A DNA stretch of 64,000 nt from Apostichopus japonicus (Eukaryota > Echinodermata > Holothuroidea > Aspidochirotida > Stichopodidae): assembly GCF_037975245.1 (NCBI RefSeq), contig NC_092578.1:18049821-18113820 (forward strand). Reading direction: 5' to 3'. The notes under the pieces were generated by a model that was not told where the DNA came from, did no database searches, and was given only the letters and a program-made list of their open reading frames with translations. Shown one piece after another: positions 60,750-64,000 of this stretch. Both the position numbers and the translations under genes were made by a program. Within the stretch, counting starts at the first letter, position 1. Every line of letters begins with the position of its first letter.

Positions 60750-63296
60750 TGTGAAGACAGAAAGAAGAAAAAAGAATATAGCCTAACAAGTTATTAAAAT
60801 GTGATGTTTGTTTTGTGGACACATGGCGTTCTATAGGAAATCAGACGAACCAAAGTCTTCGATGAATCCCGTTTAAATTTGTAAAACATCTATAATATAA
60901 AACATTATAGGTACCTTTCAAATGAGGGGTACTGGGTGGAGCGGATATATGAAGACACGTTGCCATAACATGTTTTCTTTACGCCAATGCTATGATGACT
61001 AAAATCAAGCGATTTTTATTTACACTTCAGTCAATTCTGTCCAATAATTTAATACATGATTATTCTGCCGACTATAGTTCTTTAATTTTAAATTTTTCTC
61101 AGAAATCTTGAAAGTTATTGGCACTCTGATTCACAAATGAAGAACCTACGTCGGTCTTAAATATCTTATCGATGTACAATTGAGTTCAATATTAATTATT
61201 TGCGTCACATGTATACGGCAAAGATATAGGCCTACTCCAAATTTAGAAAGCATGGCGTCCAATTTATTTGACGTACGAAAATTTTATAGGTTATCATGGT
61301 AATCATTGCTGTATGAAATAATTATAGGATTCAATATTCTGTGAGATCCACAAATCCAGTATAATGTTTGGCAACATTGGTTTATTAACGAATGAACTTT
61401 CGTCGGGTGAACGAACTATAGTATATCAACATAGAATTATACTTAAAACCAAATAACCTGATTTAAGCTACTATACATGAAGCTTATACTACCTTAAAAC
61501 TGTCGTTTTGAAGTCGTGTGACGATTTTAGGTAATGATAGTAAAATTCTGATTGTATTTTGACGTCATGTATAAGAATTCTAGAATATCAAACTGTGTGA
61601 CTGACTCTTAGCAAATATCGCAACATTTCCAAGCACGGGGTGCTATATAAATGTGCTATTAGCGTTATCTAAACTGTGTACAGGCTGCAAGACGCTGTTT
61701 GAATTGATTAGGGCTGTAATTAGACCTCAATTGATGCTGGCACTTATAATCGGTACGTAGGCCTATTCAATTTATACGAATTCTTGATAGGTTAATCGAA
61801 TTTATTAGCTAACTTCATTCAATTAATTGACGACTGTTGTACGTATGCGTAATATATGCATTATGTCGTTGCACAAATTAACCTCAGTGTACACTAACTG
61901 ACGTCATCTTTACTTGGGTTCCGAGTGAAGTCACGTGCTTGTCTCCATGCACTATTTTACTTGAATGTACATTGAATAGGTGGTGCAAGTCAAGATTATC
62001 TTTACTAACATTTAAACTCGCCCTCCCTCCCTCCTACCATAGTTTTGAAATAAGATCGAACATAGATATTATTTATCGCAATTGACGTAATCATTCATGA
62101 TGTATTTCGAATAAAAAAGAATCTTGAAAGATCTTGCACATGTAACACTGTACAGTTTTGTCGACATGCGTTGCCCTCTCAATTACATCAGTAATAACTT
62201 AAAAATGATTTTACTTGTACGCATAATGTCTAACCAATATTATGATTCGTTAAAGGTCGTAGATTTATTTACAATAAAACATTTGGATGTCAAAACCTTT
62301 TCATTTTTTTTTTTTTTTTTTAAATATCCCAATATTAAAATGTGCTTGAATGCAATTACTAATGCATTTGTGCAATATATACATGTAAACATGTCAGACG
62401 ATACAAAACAGAATCCTTTTAACGTAAGAAATATTGCTATTGCAAAACACAAAGTGTTGTTTATACATGATACGAAGCGTATTTATTTTCAAAACATGGT
62501 TCATATCGAAAAAAAAAGGAAATTCATTGTGAAACCTGACGCGACCTAGAAAAGGGGATCTTATCTTAGAGAAGACGGATGGGTATTTGATCAAACTCTG
62601 CGCGACGGTAAAAACTTATTCAAAGACATATAGTCCTCTAAAAACAATTGCCGCTCCTCCTCTCTTAACCTCATGTCGATCGTTTCTTCTCGGCCTTCTT
62701 CCTCTTTCTTTACGTGAAGGAAGAACAGCGGTTAGCTTGCGTAAGCGGACGTAATTATCAATCAATTTCTTATTTTTAAAACTAAGATGTAGATTTAAGT
62801 CAGGCAGTTGAGTGTTTGTCTACATCGACGAGAGGCTGGGAAAACATCACCCATTGGATTGAGCGTGACCAGCCAGTGCAATGTTTCTCAATTGATTGAG
62901 GTGGGAACTGGAAATATGATAAATTGACGTTTAAATTTGACGAAATAACTGATTGGTCAGGTTTTTAAGAGCTAATGAGTATCACGTATACAGGTTACGC
63001 ACGTGCCATTCAGATCCGACTTGTATTTGGCTCCATGTCAGATTTGATCAACCACTATATAGACCACACCTGCTTCTATACTATTGAACTCTATGAGACA
63101 TCAGACAAAAATATAACTCTTTTTTTTCATTTTTTTTTAAGAAGTGTATTTACGGCATCGTCTCAATTCGATCTTCTTTACTCTATTAATTAGAACCGGA
63201 AACGTAGAGACGGTTAGATTTTTCCGGATATGCAAAACAATCAGACGGATCGTTATATTTTGTATAGTTGTGCTGTGATATGGGATCGTTAAGTAG
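60750..63296. other. No gene seen
   Basis: A T-run lies at 62304-62320. The open frame at 62124-62549 (141 codons) passes through this T-run and is AT-biased; I do not support it as a gene. Confidence 0.4.
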
Positions 63297-63680
63297 CGTA
63301 CGGGCATAGGCGTAGGAGGCCGGGGGGGGGGAGGGGCTGCAGCCCCCAACCAATTTTTTTGTGAAAATTCGGGCAACATGATGAGAATTTTTCGGGCACC
63401 TACTGAAAGAAAAATAATTTGCAATGTGTTTGTCAATGGTTAAACTGATATTGTTATCATTATTATTGTAACGACTTCCCCAATAATTATAACCAATATG
63501 GAAAGGTAATAACACGGGAAATGATTGTATGTTATTTGCATGCGATGTAATAACCGATGCATGCCTATATGATATGCACATTAAGATGTTGAATGCCCGC
63601 GGATGGTAATATTTTTCGGGCAAGTCGTTACAGCCCCCCCCCCCCCAATCAAATTGGGCTCCTACGCCTATGCGTATGGG
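63297..63680. mobile_element. hAT-like MITE with 8-base target duplication
   Basis: Inverted repeats CATAGGCGTAGGAG (63305-63318) and CTCCTACGCCTATG (63659-63672) are perfect over 14 bases and begin CA/end TG. They are flanked by CGTACGGG (63297-63304) and CGTATGGG (63673-63680), an 8-base duplication with one difference, as expected for the hAT superfamily. G-rich and C-rich tracts lie just inside. No transposase; open frames through it are not genes. Confidence 0.75.
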
Positions 63681-64000
63681 TAGGGTTTCGAGTTGGTCTA
63701 GTCAGGTTGAAGAGTTAGAGCTGGAACAATTCACGTTTACCTCACGTCACCAGGGGGTAGGAGCCGGGGGCACTGGGGGAACGTGTCCCCCCACTTTTTT
63801 TCAAGAATAGCAAATATGCCCTACTAGCAAATAAAATGTGCCCTTTTGATGAAGAACTGTCTTTTGGATATCTAAAGCCTTTGTTAAGATTAATATTATA
63901 TTTGTAATATTTATTTTTAGTCTGTACATGCTATTTTTAAAATGGCATCCCAGTATCATTTTGTATCATGGTTAACAATAAACAATCTCAATAAATAGTA
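63681..64000. other. Possible related GC-ended element, cut by window end
   Basis: At about 63756-63800 the sequence GGTAGGAGCCGGGGGCACTG with a following C-run resembles one end of the GC-tract MITEs above. The other end is not visible. Confidence 0.35.

Noticed and set aside
62124-62549. 141-codon plus-strand open frame
   Set aside because: Runs through a T homopolymer, is AT-biased, shows no domain and lacks any gene context.
63186-63623. 145-codon minus frame
   Set aside because: Lies across a non-autonomous TIR element with C and G runs; no protein features.

Overview
The window looks like nuclear DNA from a marine invertebrate animal. It is AT-rich and gene-poor, with consensus spliceosomal GT-AG signals, AATAAA polyadenylation hexamers, a tRNA-derived SINE, non-LTR retrotransposon relics, many short TIR/palindromic elements and long (TA)n arrays. 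My best guess is a non-vertebrate deuterostome, possibly an echinoderm, but nothing here proves it.

Layout. 1-3.9 kb: a TA/AGGCCT array, one SINE copy, and two isolated candidate exons in divergent orientation. 3.9-18.2 kb: a segmental duplication of an intronless SLC35G-like (EamA/DMT) transporter gene. Unit A carries an intact 306-codon copy. Unit B carries a copy shortened by a nonsense codon, a frameshifted copy, and a remnant whose coding region is deleted. Three mobile elements inside the array date the events. A CR1/Jockey-like LINE is in unit A only. A 5'-truncated LINE piece with a 10-bp target duplication was copied with unit B. A GC-rich TIR element ends exactly at the A/B junction. 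18.8-20.04 kb: a decayed Jockey-like reverse transcriptase. 21.03-21.94 kb: a fourth, divergent but intact SLC35G-like gene whose 3' third looks gene-converted by the array. 22.6-28.5 kb: a second SINE copy, palindromes, TA arrays, a 20-bp minisatellite and a palindromic element. 28.5-34.5 kb: essentially empty.

34.5-35.9 kb, minus strand: a small gene visible only after splicing. It has three exons with good splice signals, a signal peptide, a tribasic cleavage site followed by a two-cysteine peptide, a stop codon and AATAAA. It reads like a secreted peptide or neuropeptide precursor that I cannot assign to a family. 37.8-40.8 kb and 60.5 kb: four members of a palindromic MITE-like family. 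42.17-46.67 kb: a 4.5-kb unit with CACTG...CAGTG ends, subterminal TTAGTCGGT-type arrays, exon-like segments with a poly(A) signal, and an internal 1.24-kb imperfect palindrome. 47-64 kb: sparse, with a second copy of a (TTGTA)n-linked repeat, a 281-bp near-perfect hairpin at 58 kb and a hAT-like MITE at 63.3 kb.

Limits: all calls come from reading the sequence. Family names for LINEs and TIR elements are approximate, and splice predictions are untested.
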